NCBI GenBank assembly: GCA_963796705.1
Contig: CAWCMK010000004.1
Span: 962,347 to 1,026,346 of the forward strand
Reading direction: 5' to 3'
DNA from: VRUE01 sp963796705
Lineage (GTDB): Bacteria; Actinomycetota; Thermoleophilia; Solirubrobacterales; 70-9
DNA: 64,000 nt
The first letter of the stretch is position 1. Every line of letters begins with the position of its first letter. The notes under the pieces are model-generated. The model was given only the letters and a program-made list of their open reading frames with translations. It did not search any database and was not told the DNA's origin. Positions 50,737 through 60,019 of this stretch are shown one piece after another. Made by a program: the position numbers and the translations under genes.

Positions 50737-51564
50737 TTACGCGGGAACCGAGCGCTGTGCCCTCTGCGCCACATCGAGGCTGAGCCGCCCGGCCGCCGCG
50801 ACGATCGGGTAGCGGGCCTCGAGGTCGAGGGGCGCCTCCCCCAGCCCCAGCTCGCCGAAGGAGACCAGGCCGCCGGCCTCGCGGACGATCAGCTGCGCCG
50901 CGGCGGCGTCGACCGAGCGACAGGGTCGCAGGCTGAGCATGCCGTCGAGGCGCCCGGCGCCGACGTAGGCGGCGGTTATCGCGATCGAGCCCACCACCCG
51001 GAGGCGGTAGACGCTCTCGCGCAGCGCCTCCAGCGCTGGGATCGCCCACTCGGGCCTGGCCGACTCGAGGCCGAGAAGCTCCGGTCTGCCGCGATCCTCG
51101 CCGACCTCCGCGGGGGCGCCGTCGAGCCTCGCGCCGGCGCCGCGCCGCGCCGCGAACTCCTCCCCCGCCCCGAAGTCATAGACGTAGCCGAGCTCGACGT
51201 CGGCCATCGAGGGTCCGGCGGCCACCGCAAGACTCAGACTGTGCGGGGGCAGCGTTCGGCGGGCGTTCAGCGAGCCGTCGATCGGGTCGATCACGACCCT
51301 CGTCGGGCCACCGGCCCCAAAGGAGACCTCGCCGCGCTCCTCGGAGATGGCGAGGAACGAGGCGCCTGCCGCGCCCAGCGCCTCGAGCTCGGTGAAGACC
51401 GCTTCCTCGCAGCGGCGATCGATCGCCAACGTGCGGTCGCCGCCCTTGCCCAGACCCTCGTAGACGGTGCGCTCCTCGATCCCCGCGATCTCGCCGAACA
51501 CCGCTCGCTGCGCGGCGACGATCCGACGGCAGATTCCCAGCCAGTCTGCGGAAAGAACATCCAT
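50737..51564 (-). CDS. Inositol-monophosphatase-family phosphatase
   Basis: The 275-residue protein has the IMPase metal motifs: EERG after FLAIS, DPIDGSLNARRTLPPH near residue 85, and RSVDAAAAQLIVREAGG near 215, where the usual WD is replaced by VD. A Mg-dependent sugar- or inositol-phosphate phosphatase is likely. The NARRTLPPH phrase differs from the usual TxNFxxGxP, so the substrate may be unusual. ATG 51564 is chosen; TTG 51603 is possible. It ends next to the LexA boxes but is transcribed toward them. Confidence 0.82.
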   Translation of the reverse strand: MDVLSADWLGICRRIVAAQRAVFGEIAGIEERTVYEGLGKGGDRTLAIDRRCEEAVFTELEALGAAGASFLAISEERGEVSFGAGGPTRVVIDPIDGSLNARRTLPPHSLSLAVAAGPSMADVELGYVYDFGAGEEFAARRGAGARLDGAPAEVGEDRGRPELLGLESARPEWAIPALEALRESVYRLRVVGSIAITAAYVGAGRLDGMLSLRPCRSVDAAAAQLIVREAGGLVSFGELGLGEAPLDLEARYPIVAAAGRLSLDVAQRAQRSVPA

Positions 51565-51665
51565 CAGAGGGGTTCGCGCTCGGCTCGCCGCGCGATGAAC
51601 CAAATAGGGACGTTTGCTCGCTTCGCGCTCATCGGTCGGACTCTATGGCGCGCTAGCGTTGGGCG

Positions 51666-54500
51666 ATGGACCTGACCCCGCCCCAGAGGCGCGCAATCGA
51701 GTGGGAAAAGGGTCCATTGCTGCTGCTCGGCGCGGCCGGAACCGGCAAGACCGAGGTGCTCGCGCGGCGCCTGGTGAGGCTCGCCGCCCACGGCGGGGGG
51801 CCGCAGCAGATCGTTGCGATGAGCGCCAGCCGCGCCGGCGCGGCGCGGCTGCGCCAGCGTGTCGAGGCGCTGCTCGAGGGAGCATACGAGGACCTGTGGA
51901 TCGGCACCTGGGAGGTGATCGCCGAGCGGCTGCTGCGCGAGCACCCCGAGTCCGCCGGCCTTGACCCCTTCTTCGAGGTGCTGGGCAGGGCCGAGCGCCT
52001 GGCGATCCTGCTCGATCGCCTCGACGAGCTGCCGCTGCGCCGCCAGGAGATTCGTGGCAACCCGGCCGGCCTCCTGGCGCGTCTGCTGGAGCAGATCGAC
52101 GAGCTCAAGGCGGGCACCGAGAAGCCCGATCCGCAGCTCACCGAGCTCTGCGCCGCGCATGACCGGATCCTCGCCGAGGCGGGCAGCATCGACCGCGGTG
52201 ATCTCTTCCTGATCCTTGACCGCGTGCTGCGCGAGCGCCCCGACGCGCGGGCCGCGATCGCCGCCCGCTTCAGCCACTGGATGGTCGATGAGCTCGAGGA
52301 GGCAACCACGGCTCAGCGAGCGCTGCTCGCTTCCCTGCGCCGCGAGAACCCGAACCACCTCTACGCGGAGATTCCGCGCGGCGAGGGCGAGCCCCCTGGC
52401 TACTCGATCGTCCTTGAGACGGTCTTTCGCAAGCCCGAGCCCCGCTTCTGGCGCTGCGCCAACGAGCGCGCCCAGGCCCAGGCGGTCGCCCGTGACGTCG
52501 AACAACTGCTGGCGACCGGCACCTCACCCGAGCAGATCTGCGTGCTGGTCGAGGATCCGGTGGCCAAGGGGGGGCCGGTGGCGGCGGCAATGGAGGAGCG
52601 CGGCATCCCCTTCCACATCTCCGGGCCGGCGGCACTCTTCCGGCGACCCGAGGTCCGCGACGCGATCGCCTGGCTGAGGGTGCTGGCCGAACCGGGGGAC
52701 TCGGCGGCCGCCGCGCGGGCGCTGACCAGGCCGCCGGTGGAGCTGCGCTCCGCCGATCTTGCACGGCTGACGACGATCGCCCGGCGCCGCAAGCTCGACC
52801 TGGTCTCGGCCTGCGAGGCGGCGCTGGAGAGCCCCCAGATGGCGCCCGAGGCGCGCGAGCGCATCCAGTCCTTTCTGAAGCTCTACGGCGCCGCCTCAAG
52901 CGCGATGGAGGAGCGTCGGGCCGACGTCTTCGTGCGGCGCCTGATCGAGCGCGTCGGCCTCCGTCGGCAGCGGCTCTTCGCCGCCCAACCGGAGGTCGCC
53001 GAGCGGCTGCTCGGTCTCTCGCGCCTGGCCGAGCTCGCCTCCAACTGGGCGCGGCGCGAGCCGCACTCCTCGACCCGCGACTTCGTCCGCTACCTGAGCG
53101 CCGTCGCCGAGGCAGGCGTCGAGCCAACCGGCGGCGAGGAGCCTCCCTCGCCGGGCTCGGTGCTCGGGCTCGGGCGCGCGGATGCCAGGGGGCGGGAGTT
53201 CGATCATGTCTATGTGCTTGGGCTGGAGGACGGCGAGGGGGTCGAGGCGATCGGCCGCCCGGCCCGCGCCGGGATCGTCCTCTCGCGGGTCGAGCGCCGC
53301 GATGGCGCCAGGGCCCGGGCGACGCCCTTCTATGAGCAGGCGCTGGCCGCGACCGCCGGTCAGGAGGAGGAGCACACCGAGGAGCTCTTCGGCCCGGCCG
53401 AGGGCCTGCACGCGACCTATCGCAAGCTCCGCGAGGAGGTCCTCGAGGCCTCCTGGCAGGCTGGCCGAGAGCTCTCAGAGCCGCGCCTTGACACAGCGGT
53501 CGACGTCAACCGTGCGATCGCCCGCTATCTGGAGCTGCTGAAGCTCGCGGCACTCGCCCAGCGACCCGGCGAGGAGGCGACCGCGGAGGCAATCGAGGCG
53601 GTCAACGGGCTGCTGCGCCAGGTCGCCACGCCCGAGCAGCAGACTGAGCTCGATGCCTCGGCCCTCGACGCCTACCTGCTCGACTCCGAGCGTCAGAGCG
53701 AGAGCCGGCGAAGGCTGATCGCCGCTCGCCACGAGCCCTCCCTTGAGGCGTTTCTTCCGCGTCGCGGCGACGGCGGCCTCAGCCTCTCGGCCTCCGACCT
53801 GGACCTCTATCTGACCTGTCCGCTCAAGTACAAGTTCGCGCGCGTCTTCGGGATCCCGCAGGAGCCGACGATCAACCAGCGCTTCGGGATCCTCATCCAC
53901 AACGTCTTGGAACGCTTCCACCGCGAGGGACTGGAGCCGGATGAGGACGGGCTCGAGCGCCTGATGGGGCTGCTCGAGGCGGGCTGGCGACGCTCGGGGT
54001 TCGGCAGCAGCGATGACGAGCTCCAGTACCGCGACCGGGCGCGGGAGGCGATGCGCCTCTACTGGGAGCGCGAGCGCGAGGCCGAGGGCGAGCCACTGTG
54101 GCTCGAGAAGAAGTTTGACTTTCGGATCGGCGCCCACCACGTTCGCGGGCGGGTTGACCGCGTCGACCGCCTGCCCGACGGCAGCCACGAGCTGATCGAC
54201 TACAAGACCGGCGAGCGCAAGACCGAGGCCGACCTGGAGAGCGATCTGCAGCTCGCGCTCTACCGCCTCGCGGCCCGCGAGGCGTGGGGCCTGGAGGCGC
54301 CGATGTCGGGCAGCTATTACTACGTCCTGGACGCCGAGAAGGTCGCCGCGCCGAGCAAGCCCGATGACGCCGAGCGGGTCGAGCGGACCGTGCTGGGGGT
54401 CGCCGAGGGCGCCCTCTCCCAGGACTTCGAGCCGCGTCCCTCGCCGAAGGTCTGCGGCTGGTGCGACTATCGCCTGATCTGCCCGGCCGCCGAGAACTGA
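51666..54500 (+). CDS. AddB-like helicase-nuclease with degenerate motor motifs
   Basis: In this 944-residue protein, Walker A is intact (GAAGTGKTEVLARR, about 20-33) and a DE pair remains in WMVDELEEATTAQRALL near 205. Motif Ib (GTWEVIAERLL), motif III (no GDxxQ) and motif VI (no VALTRAR) are degenerate or absent. The C-terminus is a RecB-type nuclease with GRVDRVDRL and LIDYKTG near 830-855. Four Cys, one in LTCPLKYKF near 718 and three in VCGWCDYRLICP near 930, would hold a 4Fe-4S cluster, as in AddB. It probably takes part in double-strand break processing with a partner helicase. ATG 51666 lies six bases after TAGCGT. Confidence 0.85.
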   Translation: MDLTPPQRRAIEWEKGPLLLLGAAGTGKTEVLARRLVRLAAHGGGPQQIVAMSASRAGAARLRQRVEALLEGAYEDLWIGTWEVIAERLLREHPESAGLDPFFEVLGRAERLAILLDRLDELPLRRQEIRGNPAGLLARLLEQIDELKAGTEKPDPQLTELCAAHDRILAEAGSIDRGDLFLILDRVLRERPDARAAIAARFSHWMVDELEEATTAQRALLASLRRENPNHLYAEIPRGEGEPPGYSIVLETVFRKPEPRFWRCANERAQAQAVARDVEQLLATGTSPEQICVLVEDPVAKGGPVAAAMEERGIPFHISGPAALFRRPEVRDAIAWLRVLAEPGDSAAAARALTRPPVELRSADLARLTTIARRRKLDLVSACEAALESPQMAPEARERIQSFLKLYGAASSAMEERRADVFVRRLIERVGLRRQRLFAAQPEVAERLLGLSRLAELASNWARREPHSSTRDFVRYLSAVAEAGVEPTGGEEPPSPGSVLGLGRADARGREFDHVYVLGLEDGEGVEAIGRPARAGIVLSRVERRDGARARATPFYEQALAATAGQEEEHTEELFGPAEGLHATYRKLREEVLEASWQAGRELSEPRLDTAVDVNRAIARYLELLKLAALAQRPGEEATAEAIEAVNGLLRQVATPEQQTELDASALDAYLLDSERQSESRRRLIAARHEPSLEAFLPRRGDGGLSLSASDLDLYLTCPLKYKFARVFGIPQEPTINQRFGILIHNVLERFHREGLEPDEDGLERLMGLLEAGWRRSGFGSSDDELQYRDRAREAMRLYWEREREAEGEPLWLEKKFDFRIGAHHVRGRVDRVDRLPDGSHELIDYKTGERKTEADLESDLQLALYRLAAREAWGLEAPMSGSYYYVLDAEKVAAPSKPDDAERVERTVLGVAEGALSQDFEPRPSPKVCGWCDYRLICPAAEN

Positions 54501-54515
54501 GCCGGGGCCGGGCGG

Positions 54516-55379
54516 CTATTCGCCCTGCTGGCGCAGGAAGTGCTGGAACTCGCGGGCGATCGTGTCGGCCGAGGGCAACTCGGTGCCGATCTCGCCCAGC
54601 TGCTCGACCTGCTCGGCCTCGATCCGCTCGACGAGCTCCTTGATCTCGGGGTTGGCGGCCACCGCGCGGCCGATCTGCTCCTCGTAGGTGGCCGACTCGC
54701 GCTCGAGCTCGGAGGCCTCGACGGCGATCCCGGTCAGCCCTTCCAGCCGCCTGACGAGCGCCAGGGCGGCCTTCGGGTTGGGAACCGCGGCGACGTAGTG
54801 GGGCACCGCCGCCCAGAGCGAGGCCGAGGACATGCCGAGCTGACGGCAGCAGTCGTGGACGACGCCGACCACCCCGGTGGGACCTTCGTAGTTGGAGCGC
54901 TCGAGGTCGAGCTCCTCGACCAGGTCCTCGCTCGATGCGAGGCCGGTGATCGGCACCGGCAGGGTGTGAGATACCTCGGCGATCAGGGCCCCCATCGTGA
55001 TCACCATCTCGGCACCGAGTGCATCGGCGGCCGTGGCGATCGCTTCGGAGAAGGTCCGCCAGCGGAGGTTGGGCTCCGTCCCGTCCAGGAGGATCAGATC
55101 GCGATCGGCGGTCGGCACCCGGGCCGAGTAGATGCTGTTCTGCGGCCACTCGATGTGGCGGATCTGGCCCTCGGTGAGACTGATCGTCGGCCGGGTAGCC
55201 TGGAAATCGAAGAACTCCTCCGGGTCGATCCCGGCGACGAGCTCGGCATCGAGGGCTTCGACAATCGCGCCGAGTGCCCGCGAGGCAGCCCCGGCGGCAT
55301 CGTTCCAGCCGCGAAACGAGCAAACCAGCACCGGGGAGCGCAGCTGCGGGACCTCGCTCTCCCAGCTAAGGAATTCCAC
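54516..55379 (-). CDS. PAC2-family protein
   Basis: This 287-residue protein has the PAC2 fold shared with archaeal/eukaryotic proteasome-assembly chaperones. Wording such as LVCSFRGWNDAAGAAS near 20, DLILLDGTEPNLRWRTFSEA near 95 and PHYVAAVPNPKAALALVRRL near 195 is typical of actinobacterial members. A charged helical tail completes it. Actinobacterial PAC2 proteins lack a firm function. The start is GTG 55379 with TACCCT (55391-55386) six bases upstream. Confidence 0.88.
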   Translation of the reverse strand: MEFLSWESEVPQLRSPVLVCSFRGWNDAAGAASRALGAIVEALDAELVAGIDPEEFFDFQATRPTISLTEGQIRHIEWPQNSIYSARVPTADRDLILLDGTEPNLRWRTFSEAIATAADALGAEMVITMGALIAEVSHTLPVPITGLASSEDLVEELDLERSNYEGPTGVVGVVHDCCRQLGMSSASLWAAVPHYVAAVPNPKAALALVRRLEGLTGIAVEASELERESATYEEQIGRAVAANPEIKELVERIEAEQVEQLGEIGTELPSADTIAREFQHFLRQQGE

Positions 55380-55383
55380 CGAC

Positions 55384-55752
55384 TCAGGGTACCGACAGGG
55401 CGCGCTTGGCCAGCTTGTAGGCGAAAAACAGGGTCAGGGCAGCGAAGGAGAGCTGCAGGGCCCGCTCCGAGACGCTGTTGGCGATCGTCACGCCGAGCAG
55501 AACGCCGAGCGGCGAGAGCAGCCCGATCACGAGGGCGTCCGGGAGCACAACATTGCCGTAGGCGCTCTGACGGCGGGCGCCGACGCCGGCGACGATGACG
55601 ATCATCAGCAGTGAGGTCGACTCGGCCTGCACCTGGCTGAGCCCGAGGAAGATCGAGAGCGCCGGGACGAAGAGGATGCCGCCACCGACTCCGACGAGGC
55701 CGCCGGCGAGCCCACCGGCGAGCGCCAGGAGGATTGCCGCCAAGACGCTCAC
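55384..55752 (-). CDS. TauE/SafE-type membrane protein, second half
   Basis: The 122-residue protein has four helices with the TauE half-signature GGLAGGLVGVGGGILFVPAL near residue 15 and a terminal FAALTLFFAYKLAKRA. It equals one of the two homologous halves of the usual exporter of about 250 residues. The GTG start overlaps the stop of the other half as GTGA, so the two are co-translated. They probably act as a heterodimer that exports sulfite, sulfonates or similar anions. Confidence 0.82.
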   Translation of the reverse strand: MSVLAAILLALAGGLAGGLVGVGGGILFVPALSIFLGLSQVQAESTSLLMIVIVAGVGARRQSAYGNVVLPDALVIGLLSPLGVLLGVTIANSVSERALQLSFAALTLFFAYKLAKRALSVP

Positions 55753-56114
55753 GAGAAGATCAGCTCCAGGGCAACGATGACGAGCAGGGCGGCGAACATC
55801 AGCGAGACGGCCCGTTGGGAGATGCGCTGCTGGATCGCGGTGCCGAGCAGCACCCCGATGATCGCTGGAATCGAGAGCAGCAGCCCGGTGAGGAGATGTA
55901 CGTTGCCATGGAAGGCGCCCTGGAAGAGCGCGCCGAGGAACCCGATGAGGACGATCGCGGCGAGGCTGGTGCCGGTCGCGAGGCGCTCCTCATAACCGAA
56001 CCAAAAGATCAAAAGGGGGACGATAACGCTGCCTCCGCCGACCCCGAAGACCCCGCTGAACAGCCCCGCAAGCGTGCCGATCGCCGCCAGCCTGACCAGG
56101 CGCCCCTCGCTCAT
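55749..56114 (-). CDS. TauE/SafE-type membrane protein, first half
   Basis: The 121-residue protein has four helices, with AGLFSGVFGVGGGSVIVPLL near residue 20, GTSLAAIVLIGFLGALFQGA near 50 and QRAVSLMFAALLVIVALEL at the end. It is the partner half of the downstream gene. ATG 56114 lies six bases after TAGTAT (56126-56121), and the divergent trehalose-phosphatase promoter overlaps the same bases. Confidence 0.82.
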   Translation of the reverse strand: MSEGRLVRLAAIGTLAGLFSGVFGVGGGSVIVPLLIFWFGYEERLATGTSLAAIVLIGFLGALFQGAFHGNVHLLTGLLLSIPAIIGVLLGTAIQQRISQRAVSLMFAALLVIVALELIFS

Positions 56115-56132
56115 TTGGCGATACTAGTTGCC

Positions 56133-56954
56133 GTGCACCCCGGATCCAGCCACGGCAACCTCGCCGGCGGGGCGGCGCTCGTCGAGGCCCTGCGGGCCGA
56201 TCCGCCGCGGGCGGCAATCCTCACCGACATCGACGGCACCCTGGCACCAATCGTCGAACGGCCCGATCTGGCCGCGGTACCCGGGCGTGCCTCGGAGTTG
56301 CTGGCCGCGCTCGCCGGGCGCTATGGCCTGGTCGGCTGCATCTCGGGGAGACGGGCCGCCGAGGCGCGGCGCCTGGTCGGGGTCGAGGGGATCCATTACG
56401 CGGGAAATCACGGCCTGGAGCTGCTGCTGCCCGGTGATCGGGAGCCGCAACTGGACCCCTCGCTGGCCGGACGCGAGGCCCGCGCCGGCGAATTCCTCGC
56501 CGGACTCGACGCCGCGCAGCTGCACTCGCTCGGGCTGCGGGTCGAGGACAAGGGGCCGATCCAGGCACTGCACTGGCGCGGCGCGGTGGATGAGCGCGCC
56601 GCGCAGTCTCGCGCGCATGAGATCGCCGTCGAGGCCGGGCGGGCCGGGCTTGAGCCGCACTGGGGCCGCAAGGTGCTGGAGATCCGACCGGTCGGTGGAG
56701 GCGGCAAGGACGCCGCGGTCGCCGCCCTGCTCGCCACCGAGCGCGTCGCGAGGGTCGCCTACGCCGGCGATGACCGCACCGACCTCGATGCCTTCCGCCG
56801 CCTGCGCGAATTGCGCGAGAAGGGTGAGCTTGAGCGAGTGATCTGCATCGGGATCGCCTCGCCCGAGGCGCCCCCCGAGCTCGCCGAGGAGTCGGATTTG
56901 AACGTTGAGGGCCCAGCCGGCTGGTTGGAGCTGCTCGAGGAGCTGGCGGCCTGA
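56133..56954 (+). CDS. otsB: Trehalose-6-phosphate phosphatase
   Basis: This 273-residue HAD phosphatase has nucleophile motif LTDIDGTLAPIVERP near residue 30, GCISGRRAAEARRLVG near 68, YAGNHGLELL, the Lys segment KVLEIRPVGGGGKDAAVAAL and the metal motif YAGDDRTDLDAF near 210. It removes phosphate from trehalose-6-phosphate, giving the osmolyte trehalose. No synthase (otsA) is in the window. GTG 56133 is chosen, seven bases after GATACT (56120-56125). Confidence 0.9.
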   Translation: MHPGSSHGNLAGGAALVEALRADPPRAAILTDIDGTLAPIVERPDLAAVPGRASELLAALAGRYGLVGCISGRRAAEARRLVGVEGIHYAGNHGLELLLPGDREPQLDPSLAGREARAGEFLAGLDAAQLHSLGLRVEDKGPIQALHWRGAVDERAAQSRAHEIAVEAGRAGLEPHWGRKVLEIRPVGGGGKDAAVAALLATERVARVAYAGDDRTDLDAFRRLRELREKGELERVICIGIASPEAPPELAEESDLNVEGPAGWLELLEELAA

Positions 56955-56955
56955 G

Positions 56956-57465
56956 GTGCCCTACACCGACCTCCTGCGCCTCTCGGTCTTCCTCACCGCC
57001 GGGGAGGCGACCGTGCTGGGTGCGATCGCCGCGATCGCGGTTGGCCCCCAGGCAAGCCTCCCAACCCTGATCGTCGCCTCCGCCTGGTGGCTGGCGGCGC
57101 TCGCGATCGGCCTCTACCTGGGTCGACCCCGGCGCGCTGCCGACGGTGTGCGCGACACCCTCACCCAGGCCAAGACGGCGACCAGCCTGCCTGCGGAGAA
57201 CCCCGGCCGGATCGCCCTGGCGCGCCTCTGGCCGATCGGGCTGAGCGCGCTGATCGCCGGGGTCATCGGGATCTACCTCCCCGGCGTAGCGATCGTCGGC
57301 GCCGGCTACGCCCTGCTCGTCGCCCTTGCCTGGCATTCCCAGGAGGCGGCGGTGCTCGCCATCGAGCAGCGCGACGGCGTCAAATTCTACGTGGTGCCGG
57401 GCGGCGCGCTGCGGCCCGTTGAACTGGTGCGGACCCCGGGGCTGCGAAGCGATCCCCTGGCCTGA
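56956..57465 (+). CDS. Small membrane protein after otsB, unknown function
   Basis: This 169-residue protein has four hydrophobic segments in two pairs. One lies near 8-28 and 35-58 (ASLPTLIVASAWWLAALAIG in part), the other near 98-135 (LWPIGLSALIAGVIGIYLPG and beyond). They are separated by a polar loop with ADGVRDTLTQAKTATSLPAE. The C-terminal end, GVKFYVVPGGALRPVELVRT, is soluble. I do not recognise the family. GTG 56956 follows the otsB stop by one base, so they are probably one operon. It ends directly against the convergent PolX gene. Confidence 0.7.
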   Translation: MPYTDLLRLSVFLTAGEATVLGAIAAIAVGPQASLPTLIVASAWWLAALAIGLYLGRPRRAADGVRDTLTQAKTATSLPAENPGRIALARLWPIGLSALIAGVIGIYLPGVAIVGAGYALLVALAWHSQEAAVLAIEQRDGVKFYVVPGGALRPVELVRTPGLRSDPLA

Positions 57466-59190
57466 TCATCCCAGCAGCTTCTTGAACTCGCGCCAGCTCC
57501 TGGTGTTGGCGATGTCCGCGGGACCGAGCCAGGCGCGCCGCGCGGTGGCCACCGCGTAGCGCATGTTGGCCAGGGTCTCGACGCCGTGCGCGTCGGTGTT
57601 GAGGACGATCCTCGCCCCGGCCTGGTTGGCGAGACGGGCGTGGTGCTCGGAGAGGTCGCGGCGATTGGGGTTGCCGTTGATCTCCAACATCGTGCCGCTG
57701 TCTGCCGCCGCCTCGACCACGGCCTCGACGTCGATCCCGTAGGGCTCGCGGCGGCCGATCAGCCGTCCGGTCAGGTGCCCGATGCAGTCGACGTGAGGGT
57801 TCTCGATCGCGCCGAGGACGCGCTCGGTCATCGCCGCCTCGGATATCGAGAAGGAGGTGTGGACGCTGGCCAGAACCCAATCGAGCTCCTCGAGGACGTC
57901 CTCGGGGTAATCGAGTCCGCCGTCGAGGCCGATGTTCACCTCCGAGCCGGCCAGCAGACGAAAGCCCCGCTTGCCCCGATTCCAGGCACGGATCTCCTCG
58001 ACCCGCTCCAGCAGGCGCTCGGCGCTGACGTCGTCGCCGAAGCCGTGACTCGCCGAGTGATCGGTGACCGCCATATAGGCGTAGCCGCGCGCCCGACCCG
58101 CTTTGGCCATCTCCTCGAGTGAGTTGCGGCCGTCAGAGAGGGTCGTGTGGGCGTGCAGGTCCCCCCTCACCTCGGCGAGCTCGACCAGCCTCGGCAGCTT
58201 TCCCTCGCGGGCCGCCTTCAGCTCTCCGCGAGCCTCGCGCAGCTCGGGCTCGATGTAGGCGTAGCCGAGTCGCTGATAGACCCGCTCCTCGGTCTCGCAG
58301 AGCTCAACCTCGCCGCTCTGTAGGTCGGTGATGCCGTGCTCGGAGACCGAGAGACCATGGCCGAGCGCTTCCTCGCGCAGCCGCACGTTGTGCGCCTGGG
58401 AGCCGGTGAAATGCTGGAGCAGGTTGCCGAATGCATCCGGGGCGACAATCCGCAGGTCAACCGAGATGCCGTTGTGAGTCTGGGCGCGGACGCCGTTTGG
58501 CCCCGGGTTGCCGGCGGCCGCGATCAGCGGGTGGCCGGCGAGGTGCTCGGCTAGTGCCCGCGGCTCCTCGGCGGTCGCGATCAGGTCGATGTCCTTGCAG
58601 GTCTCGGCCCAACGACGCACCGAGCCGGCGACCTCGACGCGCTCGGCGGCCGGGTGTTCGTGCAGCGCCGCCGCCAGTGCCTCCGCCACCGGTTTTGCCT
58701 TGGACAGCAGCACCCGGCCCGCGAGCCGGGAGCCGTCCTCGCCGATCTGCTCGAGCTGGGCCAGGACGTTCTCCTCAACCTTCGGCCCAAGGCCCTTGAG
58801 ATTTCGGATGCGCTCATCCTCGGCCGCCTCGCGGAGGTCCTCGAGGCTCGCGACGCCGAGCTCCTCATAGAGGCGCCGGGCCGTTTTCGCCCCGAGCCCG
58901 GGGACGCGGGTCACCTCGATCAGGCTGGTCGGGAACTTCGCCTTCAACTTCGCCGCCGCCGGAATCTCGCCGCTGGCCAGCAGCGCGTCGATCTTTTCGG
59001 CCAGCGTCTTGCCGACGCCTGGGATCTCGGTCACCCGCCCCGCTGCGGCGAGATCGGCCACCGACACTGGGCTCTCGCGGATCGCCTGCGCCGCCGTGCT
59101 GTAGGCGAGCACCCGGTATTTGACGGCGCCGTCGAGCTCGTAGAGGACCCCGAGCTCCTCGAGGGCCGCGGCGATCTCGGCATTGGTCAT
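57466..59190 (-). CDS. polX: Family X DNA polymerase / 3'-5' exonuclease
   Basis: In this 574-residue repair polymerase, N-terminal helix-hairpin-helix units (VTEIPGVGKTLAEKIDALL, VPGLGAKTARRLYEEL) precede the palm with catalytic Asp in GSVRRWAETCKDIDLIATAE near 195 and VDLRIV near 250. The C-terminal PHP nuclease has DLHAHTTLSDG near 342, VTDHSASHGFG, GSEVNI, ASVHTS and NTDAHG near 540. It fills short gaps and trims 3' ends in base-excision repair. The start ATG 59190 has TAAGTT seven bases upstream. Confidence 0.93.
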   Translation of the reverse strand: MTNAEIAAALEELGVLYELDGAVKYRVLAYSTAAQAIRESPVSVADLAAAGRVTEIPGVGKTLAEKIDALLASGEIPAAAKLKAKFPTSLIEVTRVPGLGAKTARRLYEELGVASLEDLREAAEDERIRNLKGLGPKVEENVLAQLEQIGEDGSRLAGRVLLSKAKPVAEALAAALHEHPAAERVEVAGSVRRWAETCKDIDLIATAEEPRALAEHLAGHPLIAAAGNPGPNGVRAQTHNGISVDLRIVAPDAFGNLLQHFTGSQAHNVRLREEALGHGLSVSEHGITDLQSGEVELCETEERVYQRLGYAYIEPELREARGELKAAREGKLPRLVELAEVRGDLHAHTTLSDGRNSLEEMAKAGRARGYAYMAVTDHSASHGFGDDVSAERLLERVEEIRAWNRGKRGFRLLAGSEVNIGLDGGLDYPEDVLEELDWVLASVHTSFSISEAAMTERVLGAIENPHVDCIGHLTGRLIGRREPYGIDVEAVVEAAADSGTMLEINGNPNRRDLSEHHARLANQAGARIVLNTDAHGVETLANMRYAVATARRAWLGPADIANTRSWREFKKLLG

Positions 59191-59240
59191 AGCGGGGAAC
59201 TTAAGGCCTTCTCATCTGATCCGAATAGCATCGGCCCGTT

Positions 59241-59963
59241 ATGGCCGAGCCCTGGCTGGTGCTGCCCACATACAACGAGGCCCAGAACATCGAGCCGTTC
59301 ATCGCGGCGGCCCGGGCCAAGCTGCCCCCTGGCGCCCAGATCCTCGTCGTCGACGATGGCTCGCCGGACGGCACCGGCGAGATCGCCGAGCGGCTGGCCG
59401 GCGAGATCGAGGAGCTGAGCGTCCTTCACCGGCCGATCAAGGAAGGCCTCGGACCCGCCTACATCGCCGGCTTTCGCACGGCACTCGAGGGCGGCGCCGG
59501 CCTGGTGATCGAGATGGACTGCGACTTCTCACACGACCCCGCCCACCTGCCGGCGCTGCTCAAGGCGGCCGAGAGCGCTGATTTGGTGATCGGTTCGCGT
59601 TACGTGAAGGGCGGCGGCGTCGGCGACTGGGGGGTGCTGCGGCGGGCGATCAGCCGCGGCGGCAGCGCCTATGCCCGGACCGTCCTTGGAATCGAGGTCC
59701 ACGACGCCACCGCGGGCTTCAAATGCTTCCGCCGGGAGGTGCTGGAGGCGATCGACCTCGACGCGGTGCAGGCGCACGGCTACGCCTTCCAGGTCGAGCT
59801 CACCTATCGGGCACTGCAGCACGGTTTCAGGGTGGTCGAGGTGCCGATCGTCTTCCGCGACCGTCGCGTCGGCTCCTCGAAGATGAGCCGCGCGATCGTC
59901 GCCGAGGCGATCTGGCGGGTTCCGCTTCTGCGCTTCAGCAACGGCCACCCGGGCAAGCGTTAG
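59241..59963 (+). CDS. Polyprenol-phosphate mannose synthase (GT2)
   Basis: This 240-residue family-2 glycosyltransferase has LVLPTYNEAQNIEPFI, VVDDGSPDGTGEIAERL near 40, the metal site EMDCDFSHDP near 92, SRYVKGGGVGDWG, and FQVELTYRALQHGFRVVEVP near 190. It matches DPM1/Ppm1-type enzymes that transfer mannose from GDP-mannose to polyprenyl phosphate, the donor for extracytoplasmic mannosylation. It has no C-terminal membrane domain. TAGCAT (59226-59231) lies nine bases before ATG 59241. Confidence 0.88.
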   Translation: MAEPWLVLPTYNEAQNIEPFIAAARAKLPPGAQILVVDDGSPDGTGEIAERLAGEIEELSVLHRPIKEGLGPAYIAGFRTALEGGAGLVIEMDCDFSHDPAHLPALLKAAESADLVIGSRYVKGGGVGDWGVLRRAISRGGSAYARTVLGIEVHDATAGFKCFRREVLEAIDLDAVQAHGYAFQVELTYRALQHGFRVVEVPIVFRDRRVGSSKMSRAIVAEAIWRVPLLRFSNGHPGKR

Positions 59964-60019
59964 GCGGCGTCGCCTTCTGTGCGGTGAATACACCTCCCAC
60001 TGCCCTTCAATAACCTCGC

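Noticed and set aside
53893..55323. 476-codon minus frame spanning the end of the helicase-nuclease and the PAC2 gene
   Set aside because: It is Arg/Pro-rich and overlaps two convincing genes in other frames.
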